From Flavobacterium azizsancarii (GTDB taxonomy: Bacteria; Bacteroidota; Bacteroidia; Flavobacteriales; Flavobacteriaceae): a stretch of 64,000 bases of DNA. The stretch spans positions 117,401 through 181,400 of the forward strand of contig NZ_JAMZNK010000006.1 in the NCBI RefSeq assembly GCF_027980145.1, read 5' to 3'. Within the stretch, counting starts at the first letter, position 1, and each line of letters begins with the position of its first letter. Shown piece after piece: positions 54,231 through 62,908 of this stretch. The translations under genes were made by a program, and so were the position numbers. The notes beneath the pieces were generated by a model. The model did not search any database and had not been told where the DNA came from. It saw only the letters and a program-made list of their open reading frames with translations.

Positions 54231-54238
54231 TATCTTTG
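54231..54238 (+). promoter_or_regulatory. -7 promoter box before the first Cys-rich gene
   Basis: TATCTTTG, a perfect TANNTTTG, only 9 bp before the ATG at 54248. No good -33 TTG was found. Confidence 0.5.
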
Positions 54239-54247
54239 GCACTGATT

Positions 54248-54601
54248 ATGACAAAAAAGTTCTACATATTGCTGCTTGTAACGCTTGGTTTCCTTATGGG
54301 ACCAACGCTTACTTATGCGCATGGAACAAAGACAGCAATGTCATGTTGTAAAAAAGAATCTTCATCAGAAAACTGCTGCAAGAAAAAAGGTTCTAAAGAA
54401 AAAGAACATAACTGCGATAAAGGTTGTTTAGGTAATTCTTGTACTCCAACGTCCAGCTGTGGTTTTTCGCCAATGGCAATTTTTCAAACAGAAAACAACT
54501 CACTTTTTAGTTTTTCTGACAAAAAACAAAATTACTTTTATTCAGAAATCTTTATTTCTTCAGATTTCCGTTCTATCTGGCTTCCACCTAAAATAAGCTA
54601 G
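54248..54601 (+). CDS. Small Cys-rich secreted protein, tail motif FRSIWLPPKIS (copy 1)
   Basis: 117 residues from the ATG at 54248. Signal peptide about 1-24 (TLTYA-HG). The middle has eight cysteines (two CC pairs, then four single) among Lys, Ser and Glu; the C-terminal 30 residues match copy 2 (57276-57623), ending FRSIWLPPKIS. No known family is recognised. The cysteines and position before HMA-domain genes suggest metal binding in the envelope. It begins the metal/thiol module. Confidence 0.75.
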   Translation: MTKKFYILLLVTLGFLMGPTLTYAHGTKTAMSCCKKESSSENCCKKKGSKEKEHNCDKGCLGNSCTPTSSCGFSPMAIFQTENNSLFSFSDKKQNYFYSEIFISSDFRSIWLPPKIS

Positions 54602-54762
54602 ATTTATTCCCTGACAGCCATAAGTCTGTCTTATCCAAAGTCATTTTAAGGCTTTAAAAATCAAAACATTTTTTAATCCCTATTCTATTCACAGAAATAG
54701 CTGTATTTGCTATCGTTTCTGTTGTGGTTTTAGGATTAATTCATCTACAAAAAAAACATATA

Positions 54763-55125
54763 ATGAACTCAATAAAAAAATTATTGATGGTAATAACTTT
54801 ATTACTATCAGTTACTTTCGCCAGCGCGCAAATCAAAAATAAAACTACTCAAACTGTAAAAATCAATGGCAATTGCGCCATGTGCAAAAAGACTATTGAA
54901 ACAGCTGCAAACATAGATAATGTTGCTAAAGTAAACTGGAACAAAGACACCAAAATTGCAACGATTACTTACGATAATAAAAAGACCAATCCTGATGCTA
55001 TACTAAAACGTGTTGCAGATGCCGGATATGATAACGAAAGTTTTACTGCTCCAACTGCAGTTTATGATGAATTGCACGGATGTTGCCAATACGACAGAGA
55101 TGCAAGCCCTAAAAAAGCAGAATAA
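54763..55125 (+). CDS. Periplasmic HMA-domain metal-binding protein (copy 1)
   Basis: 120 residues from the ATG at 54763, which gives a signal peptide (1-22, SAQ). One heavy-metal-associated fold (about 29-98) with the CxxC site C38-A-M-C41 in NGNCAMCKKTIE, and a VTW-like strand KVNWNKDTKIATITY. A C-terminal HGCCQYD adds two cysteines. Such proteins bind Cu(I) or similar ions. The gene lies between the Cys-rich protein and a TlpA-like thioredoxin. Confidence 0.9.
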   Translation: MNSIKKLLMVITLLLSVTFASAQIKNKTTQTVKINGNCAMCKKTIETAANIDNVAKVNWNKDTKIATITYDNKKTNPDAILKRVADAGYDNESFTAPTAVYDELHGCCQYDRDASPKKAE

Positions 55126-55151
55126 TCATAATTAAATCATTCAAAAAACAA

Positions 55152-55199
55152 GCTTGTCTGTATTATTAACGAATAAGACAATACTACAGACAAGCATTT
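55152..55199 (+). terminator. Hairpin between the HMA and thioredoxin genes
   Basis: GCTTGTCTGTA (55152-55162) pairs with TACAGACAAGC (55185-55195), followed by ATTTT. It may attenuate transcription into the next gene or mark the end of one transcript. Confidence 0.65.
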
Positions 55200-55212
55200 T
55201 AAAAAAAATATC

Positions 55213-55698
55213 ATGTTCAAAATAAAAAATAAAATCACATTATTCCTCCTTATTGCAACTGTTGCTGTAACAAATGCGCAGATAAAAATAGGAGATAGTT
55301 TTCCGTATGTTCAACTTCAGAACAATAAGAATGCTACGGTTAAACTAAATTCTTTTAAAGGAAAAACAGTTTTAGTCGACTTTTGGGCATCATGGTGTGC
55401 TCCTTGCCGAATGGCGAATAAAAATCTTGTAAAATTGTACGATCAGTACAAAGGTCAAAACTTTGAAATCGTTGGAATATCAATTGATAATGACAAAACA
55501 AAATGGCTAAAAGCAATTGAGAAAGACAAAATGAAACACCAGCAATTAACTGACCCAAAAGGTTTTGATGCTAAAACGGCTGTAACTTTTGGAGTGGATG
55601 CTTTGCCTTCTACCTTTCTTTTTGATGCATCAGGAAAACTGATTGCCATAAACCCAACCGAAGCACAAATAATTGCTCAAATCAAAAAAAACAAATAA
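55213..55698 (+). CDS. TlpA/ResA-like periplasmic thioredoxin (copy 1)
   Basis: 161 residues with a signal peptide (1-22, NAQ). AhpC/TSA-Redoxin type fold with active site WCAPC (C62, C65) and a cis-Pro region ALPSTFLFD. Envelope thiol-disulfide oxidoreductases of this group receive electrons from DsbD-type proteins, and dsbD lies downstream (58365). Its stop is 1 bp before the next ATG, so the two are translationally coupled. About 70% identical by eye to copy 2 (57774-58262). Confidence 0.92.
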   Translation: MFKIKNKITLFLLIATVAVTNAQIKIGDSFPYVQLQNNKNATVKLNSFKGKTVLVDFWASWCAPCRMANKNLVKLYDQYKGQNFEIVGISIDNDKTKWLKAIEKDKMKHQQLTDPKGFDAKTAVTFGVDALPSTFLFDASGKLIAINPTEAQIIAQIKKNK

Positions 55699-55699
55699 A

Positions 55700-56227
55700 A
55701 TGAAAACCTTACATATAAAATTCATAGCCGCTGCACTTTTAGTAGTATTAACAAGTGTAAATTCTTATTCGCAAATTACTAAAGCCGAAATAATGGCAAC
55801 AGGATTAACTTGTTCTATGTGTTCGAATGCGATCAACAAACAATTAAAATCCTTAACTCAGGTAGACAGTATTGGTACTGACCTGAACACAAATACATTT
55901 ACGGTTTACTTTAAAAAAGACAATTCAGTCGAGCCAAAAGTTTTGAAAAAAGCCGTTGAAAAAGCAGGTTTTTTCGTAGGTTCTATGGTATTGACCGCTA
56001 AGTTTCATACCGATCAAATTGAGGATAACACAACCTTAAAGATGGATGATGCGACTTATACTTTCATCGACATCAAAAAACCTGTAGCGCATGAAGAAAT
56101 GAAATACAGAGTATTGGATAAAGGTTTTGTAACTCAAAAAGAGTATAAAAAACTAGTTAAATCTTATGCTAAATATCCTGGTTATGCCACAGAAAACGAG
56201 AATGATTATTACCTAAAAACATTATAA
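55700..56227 (+). CDS. HMA-domain protein with extra C-terminal domain
   Basis: 175 residues from the ATG at 55700. Signal peptide about 1-24 (NSYSQ). The HMA-type domain (about 26-95) has CxxC C38-S-M-C41 in TGLTCSMCSNAI. The remaining 80 residues (KFHTDQ ... DENDYYLKTL-like end) match no family known to me and contain YRVLDKGFVTQKEYKKL. It is coupled to the thioredoxin upstream and the barrel protein 2 bp downstream, so the three proteins probably work together at the envelope. Confidence 0.88.
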   Translation: MKTLHIKFIAAALLVVLTSVNSYSQITKAEIMATGLTCSMCSNAINKQLKSLTQVDSIGTDLNTNTFTVYFKKDNSVEPKVLKKAVEKAGFFVGSMVLTAKFHTDQIEDNTTLKMDDATYTFIDIKKPVAHEEMKYRVLDKGFVTQKEYKKLVKSYAKYPGYATENENDYYLKTL

Positions 56228-56229
56228 AA

Positions 56230-57036
56230 ATGAAACAGCTATCAATAATTTTCTTATTCCTTGTTTCATTCCAAATAGATGCACAAGAACTTTTTGTAGT
56301 AACAGAACCTGCCAGTAACGTTCCGGCGGGTTCTATTGGGGTTCGCGTTGGACAATCGCTTATGGACAACAAACATGAAAGTGGCTCAATGTATAATTTA
56401 ACTCCGGAAGTTACCTGGGGAGTCAATAAAAATTTAATGGTTCGTACCTCAGCTTTTCTAAGCAATCAGGATAATGGTTTGGGGCTTAAAGGCGGTGGTT
56501 TTTATGCCAAATACCGATTCTTTTCTGTAGATGATCTGCAAAGTCATTTCAGGATGGCTGCCTTTGGTAGATACAGTTATAATAACTCGTTTTTTACTCA
56601 GGAAGCTATTGACCTGGCCAACGGAAATTCAGGTTATGAAGCCGGTTTGGTGGCCACTCAACTGATTCATAAAGTAGCTTTGAGTTCTTCTGTAAGTTAT
56701 GTGCGTGCACTGAACAATCCTGATTATAGTTTCCCGGATGCCTTAGGAAAGAATGCTATAAACTATACATTTTCAGTAGGTAAATTAATGTATCCTAAAA
56801 AATATACGAGTTACAAACAGACCAATATAAATGCGATGCTGGAATTTACAGGGCAAACCATAACCGAAAACGGAAAATCATATATGGATGTTGTTCCTTC
56901 GATTCAGTTTATCATTAATAGTCAGGCGAGAATTGACCTTGCTTATAAAAAAGAATTGTACAGCTCAATGGACCGTGCCGCAACTGATGGCGTTTTCCTA
57001 AAACTGGAATACACTTTTTTTAATGTGACGAAATAA
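56230..57036 (+). CDS. Predicted outer-membrane beta-barrel protein, unknown function
   Basis: 268 residues with a signal peptide (1-19, IDAQ). Alternating hydrophobic strands, Gly/Asn-rich turns and a C-terminal KLEYTFFNVTK point to a 10-14 strand barrel. Mid-protein blocks: RVGQSLMD, YNLTPEVTWGVNKNLMVR, GGFYAKYRFFS. It starts 2 bp after the HMA-domain gene, with which it is surely co-translated. A pore or assembly factor for metal or copper traffic is only a guess. Confidence 0.75.
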   Translation: MKQLSIIFLFLVSFQIDAQELFVVTEPASNVPAGSIGVRVGQSLMDNKHESGSMYNLTPEVTWGVNKNLMVRTSAFLSNQDNGLGLKGGGFYAKYRFFSVDDLQSHFRMAAFGRYSYNNSFFTQEAIDLANGNSGYEAGLVATQLIHKVALSSSVSYVRALNNPDYSFPDALGKNAINYTFSVGKLMYPKKYTSYKQTNINAMLEFTGQTITENGKSYMDVVPSIQFIINSQARIDLAYKKELYSSMDRAATDGVFLKLEYTFFNVTK

Positions 57037-57087
57037 ATTACTTTTTAAGATTTTATCACGATAACCATTGGGAATGAGTAAATTTTA

Positions 57088-57161
57088 TTTCACGCAGATT
57101 TTAAAAAGATTTAAGCGGATAAATGCAGATCTATTTTAAATCTGCTCTAATCTGCGTGAAA
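57088..57161 (+). repeat. Inverted repeat after the barrel gene
   Basis: TTTCACGCAGATT (57088-57100) and its exact complement (57149-57161), 13 bp each. It is related to the CACGCAGATTTGGCAG words in other spacers and may end the transcript. Confidence 0.7.
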
Positions 57162-57275
57162 CAAAAATCGTTTATTATTACTGAATATCAAGATGCATAC
57201 ACAAAGAATTAATCGTATAATATTTTCATAAAAGTAACAGCCTCTACTTTATTTAAATTTTATTTTGCCCTCCTT

Positions 57276-57623
57276 ATGACAAAAAAATTCTACATAGTCC
57301 TAATTATAACACTTGGTTTCTTTATGGGTCCAATGTTTAATTATGCCCGTGGAATTAAAACACAAAAGATATGTTTTAAAAACAAAACATTTTTAATAGT
57401 AGCTTGTGAGGAAACAACCGAACACAGATGTGTTAAAGGTTGTGTCAAAAGTTCCGGTGATTGTCCTGTGGTTTACTGTAGTTATCATTCCCCTATGATT
57501 TCTTTCCAGATAGACAATCATTATTTTTTAAATTTTTCAAAAAGAGAACAAAACTATTATTATCCGGAAATCTTTATTTCTTCAGGCTTCCGTTCCATTT
57601 GGCTTCCGCCAAAAATAAGCTAG
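57276..57623 (+). CDS. Small Cys-rich secreted protein, tail motif FRSIWLPPKIS (copy 2)
   Basis: 115 residues. Signal peptide about 1-25 nearly identical to copy 1 (MTKKFYIVLIITLGFFMGP). Six cysteines in a middle that has diverged strongly from copy 1, and the C-terminal 30 residues conserved, ending SGFRSIWLPPKIS. No known family. It precedes the second thioredoxin gene, mirroring the arrangement of copy 1. Confidence 0.75.
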   Translation: MTKKFYIVLIITLGFFMGPMFNYARGIKTQKICFKNKTFLIVACEETTEHRCVKGCVKSSGDCPVVYCSYHSPMISFQIDNHYFLNFSKREQNYYYPEIFISSGFRSIWLPPKIS

Positions 57624-57773
57624 ACTCCTTTTCCGACAGCCATAAATGCGTCTTGTTCAAATTCAATTTTAAGGCTTAAAATCATAAAACATATAATTCG
57701 ATAACAGAATATAGCCGTATTTGCTATGGTTACTGCTGTATATTGAAATTAATTCTTTCAAAATAATAACACA

Positions 57774-58262
57774 ATGAATTCAATAAAAACATTATTGATG
57801 GCAATCATCTTATTGCTATCAGTCACATTCGTTAATGCACAAATCAAAAAAGGTGATACTTTTCCGAATATTCAATTTCAAAATAATAAGAACAAAACAA
57901 TCCAACTAAACTCCTATAAAGGAAAAACAGTCTTAGTAGACTTTTGGGCCTCATGGTGTCCTAATTGCAGGGCAGCCAGCAAAGATTTGGTTGCTTTCTA
58001 CGATAAATACAAAGGACAAAATTTTGAGATTGTTGGAATATCAGTAGATGAAGACAAAACAAAATGGCTAAAAGCGATTGAAAAAGACAAAATGAAACAT
58101 CCTCAATTAATTGACCCAAAAGGCTTCAATGCTGAATCAGTAGCAGTCTTTGGAGTAAAAGGATTACCTAGTACTTATCTTTTTGATTCTTCAGGAAAAC
58201 TGGTAGCTATCAATCCAACCGAAGCACAAATAATTGCTCAAATTAAAAAGAAACAGATCTAA
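57774..58262 (+). CDS. TlpA/ResA-like periplasmic thioredoxin (copy 2, chimeric)
   Basis: 162 residues. The signal (MNSIKTLLMAIILLLSV, ...NAQ) and the upstream DNA match the HMA gene at 54763, while the mature part matches the thioredoxin at 55213. Active site WCPNC (C62, C65) and cis-Pro GLPSTYLFD. The last 14 residues, PTEAQIIAQIK, are shared with copy 1. dsbD follows after 102 bp. Confidence 0.92.
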   Translation: MNSIKTLLMAIILLLSVTFVNAQIKKGDTFPNIQFQNNKNKTIQLNSYKGKTVLVDFWASWCPNCRAASKDLVAFYDKYKGQNFEIVGISVDEDKTKWLKAIEKDKMKHPQLIDPKGFNAESVAVFGVKGLPSTYLFDSSGKLVAINPTEAQIIAQIKKKQI

Positions 58263-58364
58263 AAAATAGTTGTTTCGATGGCAAAATACTTATCGAAACA
58301 ATTACTATAGCTTAATAAAAATCAAATCATCACCAGAACAAATCGTTCTGATTAAACTTATAAA

Positions 58365-60338
58365 ATGAAGAAAATCTTATATTTATTATTCCTGTTTTTT
58401 GCTTTCGCCAAAATTCAGGCCCAGATCATCAATCCCGTAAAATGGGAGGCCTCGATTGAGAAAAAATCTGCCTCGGAGTTTGTTCTTTCTTTTAACGGAA
58501 CTATCGAAAAAGGCTGGCACGTATATTCTCAATTCACTCCTGAAGATGGTCCGCTTCCTGCCGAATTCCTTTTTCATGATAACAAAAATAATTATGAGCT
58601 TGTTGGAAAAGCAACCGAAAGCGAAACCAAACGAGAGTTCAATGAAGTCTTTGGTGTCGATGAAATCTTCTTTTCTGATAAAGTTGTTTTTACTCAATTA
58701 ATCAAACAAATCAATCCCGAAAAGGAAACGATTCAGGTAGAACTTTCGTATCAGGTCTGTAAAGAGAACTGCATTAGCGAAAGCAAATACTTCGAATTTA
58801 ATCTTAAAACACTTAAAGCGAAAGAAATTCAGGCTACCGATATTGCAAATGAAAAAACTACAAAAGTTAATGCAACTACCGCAATAGAAAAAGAACCGGA
58901 ATCTAAGAAATCTGATTCTAGTTTATACATGATTTTCTTTATTGCTTTTTTATCCGGCTTTGCTGCATTGCTTACGCCTTGCGTTTTTCCAATGATTCCT
59001 ATGACAGTGAGTTTCTTTACCAAACAAAGCAAAACCAAGGCAAAAGGAATTAAAAATGCGATTATTTACGGGATTTCAATCATTCTTATTTATGTCTTTT
59101 TAGGAACCGTAATTACCTTAATTTTTGGCGCGGATGCTTTAAACGCATTGTCTACCAATGTATGGTTCAATATAATTTTCTTTGTATTACTGGTTGTATT
59201 TGCTTTATCCTTTTTAGGCGCTTTCGAAATTATGCTGCCTAATTCATGGGCCAATAAAGTAGATCGTCAGGCAGATAAAGGCGGAATACTAGGAATCGTA
59301 TTCATGGCATTGGCATTGGCAATCGTTTCCTTTTCCTGTACAGGACCAATTATAGGAACCTTATTGGTTGAAGCAGCTTCTAAAGGCGGAATCGCTCCAA
59401 TTGTTGGAATGCTTGGTTTCTCATCTGCTCTGGCATTACCTTTTATGTTATTTGCCATGTTTCCGGGCTGGTTAAACACATTACCAAAATCTGGCGGATG
59501 GTTAAATACCGTAAAAGTATTTTTAGGTTTTCTGGAATTGGCTCTTGCTTTTAAATTCTTATCGAATGCTGATTTGGTATTGCAATTGCATTGGTTCGAA
59601 AGAGAAATTTTCTTAGCCATCTGGATCGCAATATTTGGTACTTTGGCCTTCTACTTATTCGGAAAAATAACTTTACCGCATGATTCTCCTTCGTCTTCTA
59701 TTTCAGTAGGACGATTATCTGCCGGATTGGTAGTATTGGTATTTACGATTTATCTTATTCCGGGATTGTGGGGCGCGCCTTTAAAATTGATTAGTGGCTT
59801 CCCTCCTCCAATGACGTACAGTGAATCGCCATATGGTGTTGGAGGTTCTGGCAAAGAAACTGCATCATCTGCAAAAGCGTTACCAGACGGCGCGCATAAA
59901 GGCCCGCATGATATCATGGCTTTTACTGATTATGAAAAAGGATTGGCTTACGCCAAAAGTGTAAACAAACCAATTCTTCTGGATTTTACAGGATTCGCCT
60001 GTGTTAATTGCCGAAAAATGGAAGATTATGTTTGGTCCGATCCCCGCATATTATCGATATTAAATAATGAAGTTGTTTTGATTTCTTTATATGTTGATGA
60101 CAAAAGAGAACTTCCGGATGAAGAACAATATGTATCTAAAGAAACTGGCAAAAAGATACAATCGATAGGCAATAAATGGAGTGATTTTCAGATTACCCGT
60201 TATAAAGCAAATGCTCAACCGTACTATATTATATTAGACACGAACGAACAAAGCCTGAATAAACCAGCGGGATATACTCCTGACATTGCAGAATATGAGC
60301 AATGGTTAAAATCCGGAATTCAGCAATTTAAAAAATAA
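58365..60338 (+). CDS. dsbD: Thiol:disulfide interchange protein DsbD
   Basis: 657 residues. Signal peptide (1-19), N-terminal DsbD alpha-type domain (about 20-150) with the redox pair C132/C136 in VCKENC, eight-helix membrane domain (about 188-475) with C206 in LTPCVFP and C325 in FSCTGP, and a C-terminal thioredoxin domain with C546-V-N-C549. It moves electrons from cytoplasmic thioredoxin to envelope proteins. The two TlpA-like proteins and CxxC-bearing HMA proteins next door are candidate clients. Confidence 0.94.
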   Translation: MKKILYLLFLFFAFAKIQAQIINPVKWEASIEKKSASEFVLSFNGTIEKGWHVYSQFTPEDGPLPAEFLFHDNKNNYELVGKATESETKREFNEVFGVDEIFFSDKVVFTQLIKQINPEKETIQVELSYQVCKENCISESKYFEFNLKTLKAKEIQATDIANEKTTKVNATTAIEKEPESKKSDSSLYMIFFIAFLSGFAALLTPCVFPMIPMTVSFFTKQSKTKAKGIKNAIIYGISIILIYVFLGTVITLIFGADALNALSTNVWFNIIFFVLLVVFALSFLGAFEIMLPNSWANKVDRQADKGGILGIVFMALALAIVSFSCTGPIIGTLLVEAASKGGIAPIVGMLGFSSALALPFMLFAMFPGWLNTLPKSGGWLNTVKVFLGFLELALAFKFLSNADLVLQLHWFEREIFLAIWIAIFGTLAFYLFGKITLPHDSPSSSISVGRLSAGLVVLVFTIYLIPGLWGAPLKLISGFPPPMTYSESPYGVGGSGKETASSAKALPDGAHKGPHDIMAFTDYEKGLAYAKSVNKPILLDFTGFACVNCRKMEDYVWSDPRILSILNNEVVLISLYVDDKRELPDEEQYVSKETGKKIQSIGNKWSDFQITRYKANAQPYYIILDTNEQSLNKPAGYTPDIAEYEQWLKSGIQQFKK

Positions 60339-60368
60339 CAGAAACGCTGTTTTTAATATTGATTTTTG

Positions 60369-60430
60369 ACCATTAAGAAATTAAGAAAAGTTAAGTGCTG
60401 ATACTTAATGAAGCCTAATTTCTTAATGGT
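60369..60430 (+). repeat. Inverted repeat of the ACCATTAAGA family after dsbD
   Basis: ACCATTAAGAAATTA (60369-60383) and its exact complement (60416-60430) are followed by TATTTTTTTA, so it may also terminate dsbD transcription. Confidence 0.7.
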
Positions 60431-60597
60431 TATTTTTTTACCCCAGATCAAAAATTTTTTTATGATATTAACTAAAATCATAAAATCTGCAAAATATTAA
60501 CTTTTACTATATTCATAACAATCAATACCTTATAAAAAACTTACCTAAATTGTGAATATCTATTTCCAGAATTAAGAATTTATTTTCCTGTAAAATC

Positions 60598-60605
60598 TAT
60601 CTTTG
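60598..60605 (+). promoter_or_regulatory. -7 promoter box of the DUF4494 gene
   Basis: TATCTTTG, a perfect TANNTTTG, 23 bp before the ATG at 60629. Confidence 0.6.
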
Positions 60606-60628
60606 ACATCCTTAAAAAACAATAGAAG

Positions 60629-61171
60629 ATGAGCGCAACTTGGTACGAATGCAAAGTAAAATATAGAAAGACAGATGAAACGGGTGGACAAAAAGTTTTA
60701 ACCGAACCTTATTTGGTTGATGCTTTATCTTATACTGAAGCTGAAAAAAGAATAAATGAAGAGATGGCAGCTTATATTAGTGAAGAATTTAAAATCACAA
60801 ATATAAAAGTGGCCAATTATGCTGAGATTCATCCTTTTGAAAACGCAGATCGTTGGTTCAAGTCAAAAGTTTCTTTGATGGCTTATGATGAAGAAAGCGG
60901 TAAAGAAAGAAGATCGAATATGTACTTATTAGTGCAGGCAAATGATGTAAGAGAAGCCTATGACAATACACTTCATGTTATGCAAAGCACAATGGGAGAA
61001 TACTCGATCCCGGCAGTTTCTGAATCTCCAATCATGGACGTTTTCCCTTATTTCAGCGGTGAAGAAGGAGAAACAGAACAATTAGAAAGATTCAATAAAC
61101 TAAAAGCTTCAAGACCTGTAGAGGTTGAAAAAGTGGATCACATGGAATTTGAAGAAGCATTAGAGGAATAA
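60629..61171 (+). CDS. DUF4494 protein, unknown function
   Basis: 180 residues, acidic, no signal. Begins MSATWYECKVKYRKTDETG and contains PYLVDALSYTEAEKRINEE and NADRWFKSKVSLMAYDEESGKERR, features I recognise as DUF4494, a Bacteroidota-specific family often found alone. A cytoplasmic RNA- or phage-related role has been suggested for relatives, but the sequence does not decide. A terminator identical in stem to that at 1028 follows at 61251. Confidence 0.85.
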   Translation: MSATWYECKVKYRKTDETGGQKVLTEPYLVDALSYTEAEKRINEEMAAYISEEFKITNIKVANYAEIHPFENADRWFKSKVSLMAYDEESGKERRSNMYLLVQANDVREAYDNTLHVMQSTMGEYSIPAVSESPIMDVFPYFSGEEGETEQLERFNKLKASRPVEVEKVDHMEFEEALEE

Positions 61172-61250
61172 TTTTTCTAAAATCTCAAAAAAATGAAATT
61201 CCAAATCCCATAAAGGACTTCAATTGTTCCTGTGGAATTTTTATAAAACT

Positions 61251-61277
61251 AGCTTCAGAGAAATCTGGAGCTTTTTT
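61251..61277 (+). terminator. Rho-independent terminator after the DUF4494 gene
   Basis: AGCTTCAGA-GAAA-TCTGGAGCT followed by TTTTTT, the same core sequence as the terminator at 1028-1057. Confidence 0.85.
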
Positions 61278-61376
61278 GTTTTGTAACATTTTGGATAATA
61301 CGCTGACTTATTCTACATTCAAAATAAATTATATATTAGCTATATCATTAACAGCCTGCCAACAAACCCAATTTAC

Positions 61377-62903
61377 ATGAATAAAAAAACGATAATTTTA
61401 CTCGGGTTCATCATTTTAAAATTTGTTTTGCAGTATGTTTTAATAAGCCCTGAATACGATTTGCAGCGTGATGAATATTTACATCTGGATCAGGCACATC
61501 ATTTGGCCTGGGGATATTTATCGGTTCCGCCCGTAACCTCCTGGATTTCTTATATTATATTTTTATTGGGCAATTCTGTTTTCTGGATAAAGTTCTTCCC
61601 TGCCCTTTTTGGCGCTTTGACACTTCTTGTGGTCTGGAAAACTATTGAACTTTTAAAAGGTAATTTATATGCATTAATCTTAGGATCGACCTGCATTTTG
61701 TTTTCAGTATTGTTGCGGCTTAACACGCTGTATCAGCCAAACTCTTTGGATGTATTATGCTGGACAGTATTTTATTATGTAATCATTCAATACATTTCTA
61801 TAGAAAAACCAAAATGGCTCTATATAGGTGCTGTCGTATTTGCTTTTGGCTTTCTCAACAAATACAATATTCTATTTCTGCTCATTGGCCTCTTGCCTGC
61901 TCTTTTATTTTCGAATCAAAGAAAAGTGTTTGCAGAAAAGAAACTCTATTTTGCCTTAATTTTAGGGTTGCTTTTAATATTACCCAATCTTTTATGGCAA
62001 TACAACAATCAATTCCCGATTGTACACCACATGAAGGAACTGTCCGAAACACAATTGGTCAATGTCGATCGTTTAGATTTTCTAAAAGAACAGCTTTTAT
62101 TTTTTATCGGTTCTTTTCCGGTTATTCTTGCAGCTTTATATGCTTTATTGTTTTATAAACCTTTCACAAAATACAAGTTCTTTTTTGCTTCTCTAATTTT
62201 TACCTTTGCCGTTTTTATCTATTTCAAAGCCAAAGCCTATTATGCTATTGGACTGTATCCTGTTTACATTGCTTTTGGAGCAGTTTTTCTTTCTCAAACT
62301 TTACAATCTGGTTGGCAACGTTATTTAAAACCCGTATTTATCATTATTCCGCTATTGTTTTTTATTCCGATGTATCATGTCGTTTTCCCAAATAAAAGTC
62401 CGGAATACATTGTAAAAAATCCGGAACAATATAAAAAATTAGGAATGCTGCGTTGGGAAGACGGAAAAGACCACGATCTGCCGCAAGATTTTGCTGATAT
62501 GCTGGGCTGGAAAGAACTTGCCCGAAAAACCGACTCAGTTTATGCATTGATTCCAAATAAAAAAGAGACACTTGTACTTTGTGACAACTACGGACAAGCC
62601 GGCGCCATAAATTATTACACCAAAAAAGGAATAAAAGCAGTTTCGTTTAATGCCGATTATGTCAATTGGTTCAATCTGGACATTCAATATAAAAACCTGA
62701 TCAGAATCAAAAATTATGAAGAAAACAGTACCGAATTTCAGAAAACCAGTCCTTTCTTTCAGTCTTCTGTTATTGCAGGAGAAATAACGAATAAATATGC
62801 AAGGGAATACAAAACCACTATTTTTGTTTTCGCTAATACTAAAATCAATATCAACAAAAGGATTGAAGCCGAAATTAAAGAAGAGAAAAATTACAACAAA
62901 TAA
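61377..62903 (+). CDS. GT39/ArnT-like integral membrane glycosyltransferase
   Basis: 508 residues. About 11 helices occupy residues 5-330; the first periplasmic loop holds YDLQRDEYLHLDQAHHLAWGY with the Asp-Glu pair typical of the PMT_2 (dolichyl-phosphate-mannose or undecaprenyl-linked sugar) transferases. The C-terminal 160 residues form a soluble domain with ALIPNKKETLVLCDNYGQAG. It likely moves a sugar from a lipid carrier to a glycan or protein. The next gene starts 5 bp after it. Confidence 0.85.
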   Translation: MNKKTIILLGFIILKFVLQYVLISPEYDLQRDEYLHLDQAHHLAWGYLSVPPVTSWISYIIFLLGNSVFWIKFFPALFGALTLLVVWKTIELLKGNLYALILGSTCILFSVLLRLNTLYQPNSLDVLCWTVFYYVIIQYISIEKPKWLYIGAVVFAFGFLNKYNILFLLIGLLPALLFSNQRKVFAEKKLYFALILGLLLILPNLLWQYNNQFPIVHHMKELSETQLVNVDRLDFLKEQLLFFIGSFPVILAALYALLFYKPFTKYKFFFASLIFTFAVFIYFKAKAYYAIGLYPVYIAFGAVFLSQTLQSGWQRYLKPVFIIIPLLFFIPMYHVVFPNKSPEYIVKNPEQYKKLGMLRWEDGKDHDLPQDFADMLGWKELARKTDSVYALIPNKKETLVLCDNYGQAGAINYYTKKGIKAVSFNADYVNWFNLDIQYKNLIRIKNYEENSTEFQKTSPFFQSSVIAGEITNKYAREYKTTIFVFANTKININKRIEAEIKEEKNYNK

Positions 62904-62908
62904 ATACC

